Source of the DNA: Aurantiacibacter atlanticus
Lineage (GTDB): Bacteria > Pseudomonadota > Alphaproteobacteria > Sphingomonadales > Sphingomonadaceae
DNA: 64,000 nt
Assembly (NCBI RefSeq): GCF_001077815.2
Contig: NZ_CP011310.1
Span: 62,001-126,000 of the forward strand
Reading direction: 5' to 3'
Below the pieces are notes generated by a model. It was not told the origin of the DNA. It did no database searches and worked only from the letters and a program-made list of their open reading frames with translations. Below, one piece after another: positions 47,716 to 57,042 of this stretch. Positions within the stretch are counted from its first letter, which is position 1. Each line of letters opens with the position of its first letter. The position numbers were made by a program, and so were the translations under genes.

Positions 47716-49640
47716 TATTCAGCGGCTTCCTGGTTCTGGCTGGCGAGGATGCCTGCAAGTTCTTCGACGGTGTCACGCAGAGTGGTCAGCGGTTCGAGGG
47801 CACCGGCGAGCTGTGCCACACCATCGCCCAGAGCCTGGTCGATCTGACCAACCCGTTCGTTGAGGTTCGTAGCGTGGTTTCCGGCGGCATCGGAGATTTT
47901 ATCGATGGCGTCTCCGAGTGCGCGATCCACGTCCTCGAAACGGGCACGATATTCAGACCACGCCGATGAAGCGGCCGTAGCAGTATCATTGAGCGCCGCA
48001 GCGAGCTGGCGCATTTCATCGCGGGCACTTTCAGACGAATCTGCATTCTTCGAGACGATCAATTCCACCGACTTGACTGCTTCGGCGATCGAAACCGCCG
48101 ACTGGCGAACCGGCGCAGTCGCAGCTTCGACATCATTCGCGACCGTTCCGAAGGCTGTAGCAAGATCGTTCGAGCGAGCCGCCACTTGCTCGATCGCCCG
48201 TGTATGATCGCCAATCGCGCTTTGCGCGCTCGAAAGATGATCTGCGGATGTCGATATGGCGTTGCCAGCATCTTTCATGCTGCCGACCAGCGGGGCTCCA
48301 GTCTGATTGAATCTATCGACAAATTCCGAAAACGACTTCTCCATCGCCTCCTGACCGATACGGGCCGCATCATTCGCAGCCCGGGCCGAAGCTTCGCCCA
48401 TCTGGCTGGCAGCCGACGCAAGGCCTGACTTCATATCATCAAGCGTGTTGCCGAGATTACTCAGCAATTCATCCATCCGTTGCCGCGCCAGTTCGCTTGC
48501 CTGCTCGTTCTCTTCACGCATGCGGTCAGCCACGACACCAAAATTGCGATTGAGCTCTCCGAATGCAGAGCGCATCTCTTCGGATGCCTGACCGAAGCGC
48601 TTGACCGCCTCTTCGATCTGGCGGTCGGCTTCGCCGGTCTGCTTCTCGAGGCGCTCCGACATGGTGGCCATCGACGCCGTCATTGCGCCAATAGCGTCCG
48701 CCAACCCCGCCATTTCTGCGCCGGCGCCAGTGGCAATCGCATCACGAACTGCCTCGCCCCCACCGCCGCTAATCTTGTCGATTCCCTGCTGAATCGATCC
48801 CAGATGCGTAATCATTGGAGCCATTTGCTTTTCAAGCGCACCATCAAGCGCTGCAGCTAACTGCTCGGAGAACGTCCGGAGCGCCGGGGTTTGCTCCTTG
48901 AGCTGCTCAAGCTGATCGCTCGCAATTCGCTGCGGCGGCAAATAGGCCATCCCATGCTCGAGCTTGTCGCACAGCATCGAGAGGCCATCATTGATCCGCT
49001 TGCCGAAACGGTAATCGTAAGACCGTAAGATGATCGAGGCTATGATTCCGCCAACAGAGGCCCAGAACTTAGCTCCGGCGACTTTCATAAGGCTGTTGAG
49101 CTTATCCTGCATTGCTGCAGTGTCGCCGCTGAAGTCTAGGGTAGAGAGCGCTGCTATAATACCCAGGAACGTGATCAGCAGGCCAAGAGCGATAAAGATA
49201 TTCGCAAACCAGTTCAGCCCGCGGTGGCGCTCGCCGAGGTTGACGAAAAAGTGCTCAGGTCTGGCAGAGTTCTGAAGAACTTCGGCGGAAGGGTCGACGA
49301 TAGTCTCGCGATATTCCTCCCAGGTCCTGCGAAGCGGCAGCGCCTCGGAGTGGTTCGCCTCCATCATTTGGGCATCAATATCATTGAAGCGCTGAGCGAA
49401 TTCCAGGCGCGCTTGATCGACATCGGCCGTGCTGCCGCCGGTTATTTCATCAAGCAGCCGAACTCTGGCGTCGATCGCGACGGCCAGTGGCGCATGATAC
49501 TCACGCTTGTACCGATACGCGATTGCAAATGCGGTTCCGACGAGCACAATTGCGAGAAACGCCGCCATCGCATCGCCGATGAGCGGAACTTCCGTAAAGA
49601 AATAGATCAGCCCATGGCCGAGCCATTCGGTAATTTCCAC
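47715..49640 (-). CDS. zorA: ZorA, MotA-like motor subunit of Zorya
   Basis: The 641-residue protein has membrane segments at about residues 15-40, 136-160 and 185-205, typical of MotA/TolQ/ExbB proteins. A very long helical tail (about 230-641) rich in Ala, Glu and Gln extends into the cytoplasm, as shown for ZorA. The start is a GTG at 49640 with AGGGGG five bases upstream. It is the first gene of the zorABCD operon. Confidence 0.92.
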   Translation of the reverse strand: MEITEWLGHGLIYFFTEVPLIGDAMAAFLAIVLVGTAFAIAYRYKREYHAPLAVAIDARVRLLDEITGGSTADVDQARLEFAQRFNDIDAQMMEANHSEALPLRRTWEEYRETIVDPSAEVLQNSARPEHFFVNLGERHRGLNWFANIFIALGLLITFLGIIAALSTLDFSGDTAAMQDKLNSLMKVAGAKFWASVGGIIASIILRSYDYRFGKRINDGLSMLCDKLEHGMAYLPPQRIASDQLEQLKEQTPALRTFSEQLAAALDGALEKQMAPMITHLGSIQQGIDKISGGGGEAVRDAIATGAGAEMAGLADAIGAMTASMATMSERLEKQTGEADRQIEEAVKRFGQASEEMRSAFGELNRNFGVVADRMREENEQASELARQRMDELLSNLGNTLDDMKSGLASAASQMGEASARAANDAARIGQEAMEKSFSEFVDRFNQTGAPLVGSMKDAGNAISTSADHLSSAQSAIGDHTRAIEQVAARSNDLATAFGTVANDVEAATAPVRQSAVSIAEAVKSVELIVSKNADSSESARDEMRQLAAALNDTATAASSAWSEYRARFEDVDRALGDAIDKISDAAGNHATNLNERVGQIDQALGDGVAQLAGALEPLTTLRDTVEELAGILASQNQEAAE

Positions 49641-49699
49641 GCAGACCCCCTAAAGCCCCTAGAGATAACGGGATCCTGCCGACTGCTTTGGAAACAGCG

Positions 49700-49722
49700 C
49701 TGGCTTGGTTTCGGCAAGCCAG
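49700..49722. repeat. Perfect hairpin between the 60-residue regulator and zorA
   Basis: CTGGCTTG (49700-49707) and CAAGCCAG (49715-49722) can form an 8-bp stem with a 7-base loop. No T-run follows in the minus direction, so a classical terminator is unlikely. It could attenuate or process the transcript entering zorA. Confidence 0.35.
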
Positions 49723-49820
49723 TTGAGAAACCCGGTTCGGGACTTAGCGTATCGAATCAGCAAGTCCACGCCAAGTCAGGCTGCGCCAAACCCATGAGAT
49801 TTTCGTGAATTTCCAGAGAA

Positions 49821-50003
49821 CTATTTCAAGGGCGGTCCGGCTTCGAGGTAGTTCTCCACCTTTTCGATTGTCTTTCTGCGCGGCTTGCGACCAGCTCTCA
49901 TATCCAGCACAAATCGCGGATCCCCGACTACACAGCGGCCGAAGCGCGTTGCAGACATGCGCTTTTCTCGAAGATGTCGCTCAATGCGATCCAGCAGTTT
50001 CAT
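49821..50003 (-). CDS. Small basic DNA-binding-type protein (60 aa)
   Basis: The protein (MKLLDRIERHLREKRMSATR ... RRKTIEKVENYLE) is basic and helical and looks like a minimal helix-turn-helix with the segment RMSATRFGRCVVGDPRFV. The start ATG 50003 has AGGA 7 bases upstream. It diverges from the S24 repressor gene, sharing a 112-bp gap with a LexA-type box, and lies just upstream of zorA on the same strand. It could therefore regulate the defence block. No named family recognised. Confidence 0.6.
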   Translation of the reverse strand: MKLLDRIERHLREKRMSATRFGRCVVGDPRFVLDMRAGRKPRRKTIEKVENYLEAGPPLK

Positions 50004-50031
50004 CGCCTTCCTTGACTCACTCAACCCTTGA

Positions 50032-50046
50032 GTTCTTGCTTTGTTC
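50032..50046. promoter_or_regulatory. LexA-type box GTTC-N7-GTTC in the S24 repressor promoter
   Basis: GTTCTTGCTTTGTTC is an exact alphaproteobacterial SOS-type box, in the divergent gap between the 60-residue regulator and the S24 repressor gene. Just beside it the palindrome ACTCAA-CCC-TTGAGT (50019-50033) overlaps by two bases. Autoregulation by the S24 protein or control by host LexA is inferred. Confidence 0.6.
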
Positions 50047-50115
50047 TTAATAGGAAGGTTCCATCGAGTCTAGGAGATTTCCTTCACTCCTCAGACCGTC
50101 ATAAGGAACCAGACG

Positions 50116-50751
50116 ATGGAACATGTCAGAGAGGAGCTTGATCGGCTGATCCAACAGCGACGGCTCGGATATTCGGCTATCTCGAGGTTGATCGGACGCA
50201 ACTCGTCCTACATCCAGCAATTCATCAAACGCGGCTCACCGCGCAAACTCGACGACGATGACAGGCGCGTCCTCGCGAGCTTCTTCGGTGTAGACGAGCA
50301 AGTCCTGGGCGGCCCGCCAGCTCCGATGCGCGACGGGTTGATCGAGATCCCGGTGCTGAATGTCGATGCGTCGGCTGGCTTTGGAGCGATCGCCGAGAGC
50401 GAAACGGCGCATACCCGGTTCGGCTTCGATGAGCGCTGGCTCGCTGGGCTGACACGGGCGAAAAGCGCCAGCCTCTCGATCATTCATGTTCGCGGCGATT
50501 CCATGGAGCCGACACTGAGCCATGACGATGAAGTGCTGGTCGATGCATCGGATGAGGGTTCACGGCTGCGTGACGGCATCTACGTCTTGCGCGCTGATGA
50601 TGCGCTAGTGGTTAAACGCGTGACGCTGAAGCCCGGCGGCCGCAAGATCACCATCAGCAGCGACAATTCGGCCTATCCGAGCTGGGATGATGTCGACAGG
50701 TCCGAGATTCAGATCGTGGGGCGGGTTATCTGGTTTGGACGCGCGGTGTAA
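50116..50751 (+). CDS. LexA/CI-like repressor with S24 self-cleavage domain
   Basis: The 211-residue protein has an N-terminal helix-turn-helix (about residues 15-50) and a C-terminal S24 peptidase domain. The candidate cleavage site Ala87-Gly88 (DASAGFG), nucleophile Ser129 (RGDSMEP) and Lys167 (VVKRV) are all present. Such repressors cleave themselves when RecA is activated by DNA damage and so release their targets. The LexA-type box in its own promoter and matching boxes before the tra operon make it the likely master switch of the element. Confidence 0.85.
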   Translation: MEHVREELDRLIQQRRLGYSAISRLIGRNSSYIQQFIKRGSPRKLDDDDRRVLASFFGVDEQVLGGPPAPMRDGLIEIPVLNVDASAGFGAIAESETAHTRFGFDERWLAGLTRAKSASLSIIHVRGDSMEPTLSHDDEVLVDASDEGSRLRDGIYVLRADDALVVKRVTLKPGGRKITISSDNSAYPSWDDVDRSEIQIVGRVIWFGRAV

Positions 50752-50762
50752 TCCCCGGCCGG

Positions 50763-51737
50763 TCAGAAACCGGCAAAGCGCGCGCGATGCTTCGCCACAA
50801 AATCGGGGCGGGGATGATCCCGTGGATCGGCCGGCAGTCTGATCCGCTGTCCTGAAGGGGGAAACAGCGTCAGTAGTTCGGACGGCACCTTGTTGTGCGA
50901 TACGAGAAGACAAAGGTTATCGTCGAAACTGATAAGGTGGCGATCAAACAGCCAATGCGCTGTTGCTGAGAGCGCCACGCCGTTGGGCACCACATCGGGC
51001 CCGCCATCAGCAACAGACCAGATATGGGCCGCCTGTGCTTCCGCTTTCCCGCCGCCATTGATGATCCGCAAACCAGTAACGGCGCAAGTGCTGTCATAAG
51101 CGTCGAGCACATGATTTCTGAAAGCGGCGGATCGGATCTTCTTGTTTAACAGAACCTGCTCGATCCGGCGTTCCCCGAATTCCTCGGCCAGCAGCCCAGC
51201 GGTGACATCGTCGATGTACCGCTCATCGAGCTCGAGCCTGATCCGATTCTCCGGGTCCAGCGTCTCGCTCAGCCCGTGCTTGACGATGGCGACGAAATCG
51301 TCGCCATCTAGCGTCCTCACCGATTTGCCGCGCAGCGTCCTTCCGGCATCACCCGGACGTGCCATTTCGCGCAGAAAACGCTCGGCAAAGCGTCCGTCCT
51401 TGTCACGATAGGAAACCGCATCATCGAATGGCAGATAGTTTCTGACGCGCGCATAATAGTGGGTCGGATCGGCTTCGTCGGCATCGATCCGTTCAACGAA
51501 GGCTGTCGCAATATAGGCCATCCGGCCGCCGGAGACGCGGGTCTCGCGGTAGAGTATCCAATCGTTCTCAAGGCGCCTGGCTTCGGACAGATATTGCGAC
51601 GGGAAATGGTACCGCTCGGTGATGAGGTCGTCGTAGCGCGAATTGCCGCTGATCTCGAACACACCCTTCACCGACAATACTCCGCATTTCTCATCTGAAA
51701 GCATCGTGCCTGGTAACAGTAAATCCGTCCAGGCCAT
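50763..51737 (-). CDS. HNH endonuclease with EVE-like N-terminal domain (candidate modification-dependent nuclease)
   Basis: The 324-residue protein has a C-terminal HNH domain with CAVTGLRI ... AQAAHIWSVADGGPDVVPNG and LSATAHWLFDRHLISFDDN. The N-terminal region (about residues 30-110, with ERYHFPSQYL and NDWILYRETR) resembles the EVE/PUA-like base-reading fold of predicted restriction enzymes (COG3440). EVE-HNH enzymes restrict DNA with modified cytosine. It lies directly after traI on the same strand, which is unusual for a nuclease and suggests co-expression with the relaxase. Confidence 0.72.
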   Translation of the reverse strand: MAWTDLLLPGTMLSDEKCGVLSVKGVFEISGNSRYDDLITERYHFPSQYLSEARRLENDWILYRETRVSGGRMAYIATAFVERIDADEADPTHYYARVRNYLPFDDAVSYRDKDGRFAERFLREMARPGDAGRTLRGKSVRTLDGDDFVAIVKHGLSETLDPENRIRLELDERYIDDVTAGLLAEEFGERRIEQVLLNKKIRSAAFRNHVLDAYDSTCAVTGLRIINGGGKAEAQAAHIWSVADGGPDVVPNGVALSATAHWLFDRHLISFDDNLCLLVSHNKVPSELLTLFPPSGQRIRLPADPRDHPRPDFVAKHRARFAGF

Positions 51738-51743
51738 CGGCCG

Positions 51744-54668
51744 TCAAATGCCGATTTCAAAGGGCTTTACTCTCTCCTTGACGAGCTCTGGTGTATCCTT
51801 GGCAGGCGAAGCGCTCTCATTGGCTTTGCCCTGTGCAAGTCCTTTGGCAGCCGCGATCTTGAGGCGCTCCGTCACCTCGAGAGCCGAAGACTTTTCTCCT
51901 CTGTTGGCCTTGATAGCGCGGCCGAGCTTCTCTGCACTGTCAGCGACCAACGTAAGGCCGTCGCGAAGCCTTGTAACAGTCACGAGGAAGGTTTGCCGGT
52001 TGGCCAGATTGCGCTCGCGGCTGTCCATCACTGCGATGCCGCGATCCGAGGTCAGTCCTTGCGCCATGTGTGCGTTCAGCGCGTATGCCAGGTCGAGGCG
52101 CTTCAACATGGGGTCGCGGCGCGACAAGCGAAGTTCATTGCCTGCCGAGGTTTCGACTCTAACGCCCTTGCCATCCACCGCGACAATCTTCGCTTGATCG
52201 GCATTGAAGAGAGCACGCTTGTGATCATTGTCGGTCCAGCGGATCTTGTCGCCCTCAAAGACGTCCAGCGATTTAAGCTCGAAGAGCGAAAATCGGTCAT
52301 CGCTCGCGCCTGGTCTGAGACGCGAAGGACTGAATTTGTACTGCCGTCCCTTCCTGTCTTCGAGCACCACGCGCTTTTTTGCGTGGTCGATGGATTTCAC
52401 AGTGTAATCGCCTTTGGAAAGCTTCTGGCTGCTGTCGCGTGAACGGACATTCAGAACCATGCCTGCCCGATATGTGCCTATGTACCGAAGCTCCTCCCGC
52501 GTGGCATTGACCCGGGAGTGAACGGTCAGTTTCGCGGCACGCGATCCAAGCTCGCCATTGGCCTTCAGTCCCTGCTGCACGGCCTCATTGACCGCTGAGC
52601 GCAATACGCGTCCGGATGCATAGATCGAAGTCCTTTCGCGCTCAGCAGGACTGAGAGAAAGCCATTGTTCGGCGGCAACGATGGCGCTGTCGCCTTTGGC
52701 CTCAACTGTCGTTGGTTCGAGCGCCTTCAGCGCGTCGTCGATACGGCCTTGCTGAGCCGCTGCCTGGGCACGCCGCAAGACCGGGTCGCGGCCGCGCAGG
52801 TTGACCTCCATATTTGCCCGCTCGATGCCCGCCTGCTGCACAAGCGCAAACGGCTTGCCGGCGTCGACCGCGCCAAGTTGCTGCCGGTCTCCCACGAGCA
52901 CCAGTCTTTGGACTTCAGCGAGGTTTGCGAGGCGGACCAGCTTTGCCTTGTCTTCGTTGGAGACCATCGAGGCTTCATCGAGGACAAGGACATGGTAGCC
53001 GAGTGCGCTCTTCGCCTCGCGGACCAAGGCTGTGTTGCCGGGTTCCTTCAACAGGCGACCCCATTGCGACAGGAAACGAGCGATGGTCATCGAGCGAATG
53101 CCGGTGTCGCGTTCGAGCATCTGAACAAGCGTATTCTGCACCGCGAGACCCAGCACTTGCTTGCCTTCCTCGCGTAGAAGCTGTGCAACCGGCTTCATCA
53201 CGCTGCTCTTCCCGGCACCTGCAACGCCCTGGATCGCGACGATCCGGTCGCGCGATGAGAGCACAAGGTTGGCTGCCTCTTCTTGGCCCGAATTGAGCGT
53301 GATCCCATGATTGATCGCTGACACTGCCTGAACGCGAGAAGCCGCGTCTTCGCGTTCGAGGATTGGGGCTACTGCGCTGCGTCCCTGGTCGACAGCGGCG
53401 AGGATTGTGCCTTCAAGCTGCAAAGCCTCCTTGCTTGCAAGCCAGCCGGCATGCGCACCGGTACCCCGCACAAGCGCGCCCGTTCGCACCAGTGCATTAA
53501 CCTGCCTTTCGACCCGATCCACTGTCGTTGGCAGCCCGAAATCCAGTGCCGCTTTGAGCAATCCTTCACGGGGAAAAGCTGCCTCGCGCTGCGAGAGGTG
53601 GCGCACCGCGGAAGCAACAGCCTGAGCAGCTGCAATGGTAGGCGCATCTTGCTTGAGCACGTGAGCGGGGATCAGTGGGTCTGCCGGATCGCCTTTGATC
53701 CGCTGTGCAAATTCTCTCAGTTTTGTCATCCCACGCTGAATGAAGCTTCCCTCTTTTGAGCTAATGTTGGCGGCTGCGGCGGCACGCATGTGGGATGCTT
53801 CGATCATGGCTTGCAGATCGAGCCCGACCTCCCCTGCGCTTTGCTGCCATTCTTCAAGAAGGCCTTGGCGGTCCCTCACGGGTGCCTTGCTTTTCCTTGT
53901 ATCAAGTACGGCGATGTCACGCGCTTTCGGAGAATTCTCGCCAAGTTGACGGACCGCGTTGAGGACCTCCTCGCGGCGCGACGAGAATGCCATGATCTGC
54001 TCGCGTGTGATACCAGCCGCTTCGAAATTCCCGTGCTTGCCTACAGGGCCGGGCGCATACCCCATAGCCTCCACCGACATGCGAAATCGGGCCATCGTCA
54101 TCGAATTTAGTAGCGTGTTCAGCGACCAGAGCTTATCGTTGCGCAGAGCCCGCCATTTTCCATCGCTGCTTTGCGTAACGTTCGCCACCACCGCGTGGAA
54201 ATGCAGGTTGGGTTCCTGTTTGCGATTGGTATCGTGCTGGAAGAGGCCGATGGTCAGGTTGTCGGTCTGGACCTTTCCATAGCCTCCCTTGCCACCCATC
54301 CGGGTCTGCGCTGCGTTGTTTTCCGCCCACTGCAGTGTCTGGGCTACTGCCTCGCGGTAGGCCTCGATTATCCGCTTATCGCCGCCAACAAGCGCGAGGA
54401 GCGACCAGCTCTTAGGCAGCGAAAACGTCAGATCGGTACCGGGCCTGTGAGACTGCCCGGCGTTGCCGACCTGGATGCCGCCCGGCAGTTCCCCGCGCAG
54501 CAGGGCGTCAAACTGGTTGGCATCCACCCGGCCTTGAAGACCCAGCCGCTCCGCTCCTTTGCCAACCCAGCTTCCGGAGCGATCTGCATCGGCACCGGTG
54601 TAGTAATTGTCGGCTGCAAAATAGCTTGCTGCAGCCGAAGGGGAGCGCACATTGGCAACGGAAAGCAT
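51744..54668 (-). CDS. traI: TraI/TrwC-type MobF relaxase-helicase
   Basis: The 974-residue protein has an N-terminal MobF relaxase domain (about residues 1-290). Candidate catalytic tyrosines are in DNYYTG (residues 22-23), and the metal-binding histidines in NLHFHAVVANV. A RecD-like helicase domain follows with Walker A (QGVAGAGKSSVM, near 475) and Walker B (VLVLDEASMVSN). It nicks oriT and unwinds the transferred strand. It is shorter than F TraI (1756 aa) and close in size to TrwC. It follows traD by 58 bp. Confidence 0.93.
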   Translation of the reverse strand: MLSVANVRSPSAAASYFAADNYYTGADADRSGSWVGKGAERLGLQGRVDANQFDALLRGELPGGIQVGNAGQSHRPGTDLTFSLPKSWSLLALVGGDKRIIEAYREAVAQTLQWAENNAAQTRMGGKGGYGKVQTDNLTIGLFQHDTNRKQEPNLHFHAVVANVTQSSDGKWRALRNDKLWSLNTLLNSMTMARFRMSVEAMGYAPGPVGKHGNFEAAGITREQIMAFSSRREEVLNAVRQLGENSPKARDIAVLDTRKSKAPVRDRQGLLEEWQQSAGEVGLDLQAMIEASHMRAAAAANISSKEGSFIQRGMTKLREFAQRIKGDPADPLIPAHVLKQDAPTIAAAQAVASAVRHLSQREAAFPREGLLKAALDFGLPTTVDRVERQVNALVRTGALVRGTGAHAGWLASKEALQLEGTILAAVDQGRSAVAPILEREDAASRVQAVSAINHGITLNSGQEEAANLVLSSRDRIVAIQGVAGAGKSSVMKPVAQLLREEGKQVLGLAVQNTLVQMLERDTGIRSMTIARFLSQWGRLLKEPGNTALVREAKSALGYHVLVLDEASMVSNEDKAKLVRLANLAEVQRLVLVGDRQQLGAVDAGKPFALVQQAGIERANMEVNLRGRDPVLRRAQAAAQQGRIDDALKALEPTTVEAKGDSAIVAAEQWLSLSPAERERTSIYASGRVLRSAVNEAVQQGLKANGELGSRAAKLTVHSRVNATREELRYIGTYRAGMVLNVRSRDSSQKLSKGDYTVKSIDHAKKRVVLEDRKGRQYKFSPSRLRPGASDDRFSLFELKSLDVFEGDKIRWTDNDHKRALFNADQAKIVAVDGKGVRVETSAGNELRLSRRDPMLKRLDLAYALNAHMAQGLTSDRGIAVMDSRERNLANRQTFLVTVTRLRDGLTLVADSAEKLGRAIKANRGEKSSALEVTERLKIAAAKGLAQGKANESASPAKDTPELVKERVKPFEIGI

Positions 54669-54726
54669 CGTGTCTGTTCCTCGTCACGGCTCCCCTAAAA
54701 CCGATATTCCCTCCTCTCTTTGCACT

Positions 54727-57042
54727 TCACATGTCAGGCTCGAACTCTCCGAAATCCTTCGCAGGAGGATCGCTTACTGCCCCCTCACGCAGGTCCTTTT
54801 CAGCGGGCTTAATAGGCTTGTTTCCACTCTCCGGAGATCTGCTCTGAGGCGAGGGATCGGCCTTGTTCTGGTTATCACCGCTATCAATGCCGGCTGCACT
54901 CTGGTCGTGTGCGATAGCCGAGGCCGCCACATCATCACCCGTTTGCACGGCAGAGGGCGGCAGCGTTGGCGACGCAGCAACGATAGTTTCGGCGCTGGAT
55001 TCAGGTTTGGCCTCACCGGACTGTCTCCACGCCTCCAACTGCTCACGAGAGTCGATTTCCGGACGATCCCGCGCCTCACCGACGGGCCTATCTGGTCTCG
55101 GCAGCTTCAGCTTGAGTTGCTTTGGATCGACAGGCTTGCCAGCGCCGTCATCGTTGGAGGCAGGATGCTCACCGTCCGTTTTAAGGCTGGGCTTTCGATT
55201 GGTCGCTGAAGCGTTGGCTGGGGCCCTTCCACTCTTAACGGGCGATATCTCGCGAGGGATGAAACCCTCAGCGATCCGGTCGCGCGAGCGGGGTATGAGC
55301 GATACCGGCGCGGCAGGGAAACCATCGGGAAACTTGATGTAGGCCGACAGCCGCGGAAGGTTCATGAACTGGTCTGGCAGGAGCAAGGGTTCAACCTGCC
55401 GTCTGGGCGTCAGGCTGACCGCGTCGCGGGCATTGTTATACCCGTAGCTGTAGCCCTCTTCCATGTCCCGCACCTGCCGGTGACCGATGAAATCGGAGCA
55501 CCATGTCGCCGTCTCGCGATCGGCTGTTGCCAGGATGAGCTTGGTCCGCGCGAGGGAGGACAACGTCATGGCCATGTTCTCGCCGTAAACTTCCTTGAGC
55601 TTGGCATAAGCATGCACGCCGGTGACGATCGCCCCGCCAAAATTGCGCGCGGTCTGCAGGCCTTTTTCGAGTGCCGGCAAGCGGTGGAGAGCACCGAGTT
55701 CGTCGATCAGGAACCACATCCTGAGGTCCTGAGTGCGCTCGAGCGTCATCAGCGTGTTCATCGCCGTATCGAGCCACAGCGTGAGCAGTTGCGAGGAAAT
55801 GCTCATGTCGACATAGCGCGCCGAGAGGAACAGGATCGAGCCCGTCTCGCAATCGCCCTTAACCCAATCGCGGACCGAAAAGTGCGGCCCCTCCGAAGGC
55901 AAAAGCTTGAGCACTTTGGCATTGGCATTGAACACCGCGCGGATCGATTCCGCCATGCGGGCAGCTTCCGGAGCGGTGAGCGGATCGGCCATTGTGCCGC
56001 GCATCAGCTTGTGCACCTCGGACAGGTCCGCCGTCATCAATTTCTGCGCCAACGCCTCATTGGTCGCTGTTCCTTTACGGGAGAGATGGAGGCACATCTC
56101 GACAAACAACATGCGCGCTGCAAGCACCCAGAACTGTTCGGATCCGCCGCCATCATGGGGCACAAGCGCTTCGGCTGCGGCATGGAACTCGGCTTCGCTC
56201 GAGCAGTCGTTGAACACGCTCCATAAGGGGCAGCGCGCATCGATTGGATTGAGAATGATGTCGCGTGCCGGATCGTAATAGGCCTCGATGAAGGCCCCGG
56301 TCAGATCGAAGATTACCGCGCGTTGGCCGCGTTCGCGGGCCTCAGTCACGAGCTCGGTAAGCGCTACGGTCTTGCCGGTTCCGGTGGTGCCGATGAGCAT
56401 GGTGTGGCTCTGCTCGAGCCTCCATGGCCAGCTCACTCCGGCGAGATGCGCGGGTTCGTAATGGCCGGCCTCAGTAAGGGCTGACGAGCTTGCCAGTCGC
56501 CACTTCCAGCCGAACTTTCGGCTGAGCTCTTCAGCGCGATACTTGCCGTTATAGCGCTCGATTTCGTCCTCAAGCTCATCGAGCGAAACAAGCATGGCAC
56601 CGCGCTCGTGCTTGCGCTCTTTGGAGCGTCCTCCGAAGCGTTCAGCGAACCACCAGAAGAACACAAAAGCCGGACTGAGAAGGACAGCCGACGTGAGCAA
56701 GCCTTGCTTTGCCGCTGTACGGAAAGCATCAATCGCATCGCGCATCGGCGGGAAATCGCGTACCACCGCGAAGGGCAGACCGACCTTATCTCCGTCGGCC
56801 AGCGTGAGGTTGACGAGCTTGGCTGGATCGAACTCCATGAAAGCGTAAAGGCTGGCATAGACATGCATCCAGACCAGGTAGAACTGGTGATCGGTAAGGG
56901 TCGTTTGCACCTCCCAGTAACAGGTACCTAGAACCACAAGTGCGGTGACGATCACAGGACCCTTCAAGCCCGCTGCAAACATGAAGGCAAAGTGGCCGAG
57001 CAACTGGCTTCCACGGGTGAAGTTAAGGAGGTTATGCTTCAT
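54727..57042 (-). CDS. traD: TraD type IV coupling protein
   Basis: The 771-residue protein has N-terminal membrane helices (about residues 18-40 and 112-135), and a VirD4/TraD ATPase domain with Walker A (LIGTTGTGKTVALT, near 217) and Walker B (RMWFLIDELGALHRL, near 435). The C-terminal tail (about 620-771) is proline- and charge-rich and probably disordered. TraD delivers the TraI-DNA complex to the channel. It overlaps the upstream small gene by 11 bp. Confidence 0.93.
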   Translation of the reverse strand: MKHNLLNFTRGSQLLGHFAFMFAAGLKGPVIVTALVVLGTCYWEVQTTLTDHQFYLVWMHVYASLYAFMEFDPAKLVNLTLADGDKVGLPFAVVRDFPPMRDAIDAFRTAAKQGLLTSAVLLSPAFVFFWWFAERFGGRSKERKHERGAMLVSLDELEDEIERYNGKYRAEELSRKFGWKWRLASSSALTEAGHYEPAHLAGVSWPWRLEQSHTMLIGTTGTGKTVALTELVTEARERGQRAVIFDLTGAFIEAYYDPARDIILNPIDARCPLWSVFNDCSSEAEFHAAAEALVPHDGGGSEQFWVLAARMLFVEMCLHLSRKGTATNEALAQKLMTADLSEVHKLMRGTMADPLTAPEAARMAESIRAVFNANAKVLKLLPSEGPHFSVRDWVKGDCETGSILFLSARYVDMSISSQLLTLWLDTAMNTLMTLERTQDLRMWFLIDELGALHRLPALEKGLQTARNFGGAIVTGVHAYAKLKEVYGENMAMTLSSLARTKLILATADRETATWCSDFIGHRQVRDMEEGYSYGYNNARDAVSLTPRRQVEPLLLPDQFMNLPRLSAYIKFPDGFPAAPVSLIPRSRDRIAEGFIPREISPVKSGRAPANASATNRKPSLKTDGEHPASNDDGAGKPVDPKQLKLKLPRPDRPVGEARDRPEIDSREQLEAWRQSGEAKPESSAETIVAASPTLPPSAVQTGDDVAASAIAHDQSAAGIDSGDNQNKADPSPQSRSPESGNKPIKPAEKDLREGAVSDPPAKDFGEFEPDM

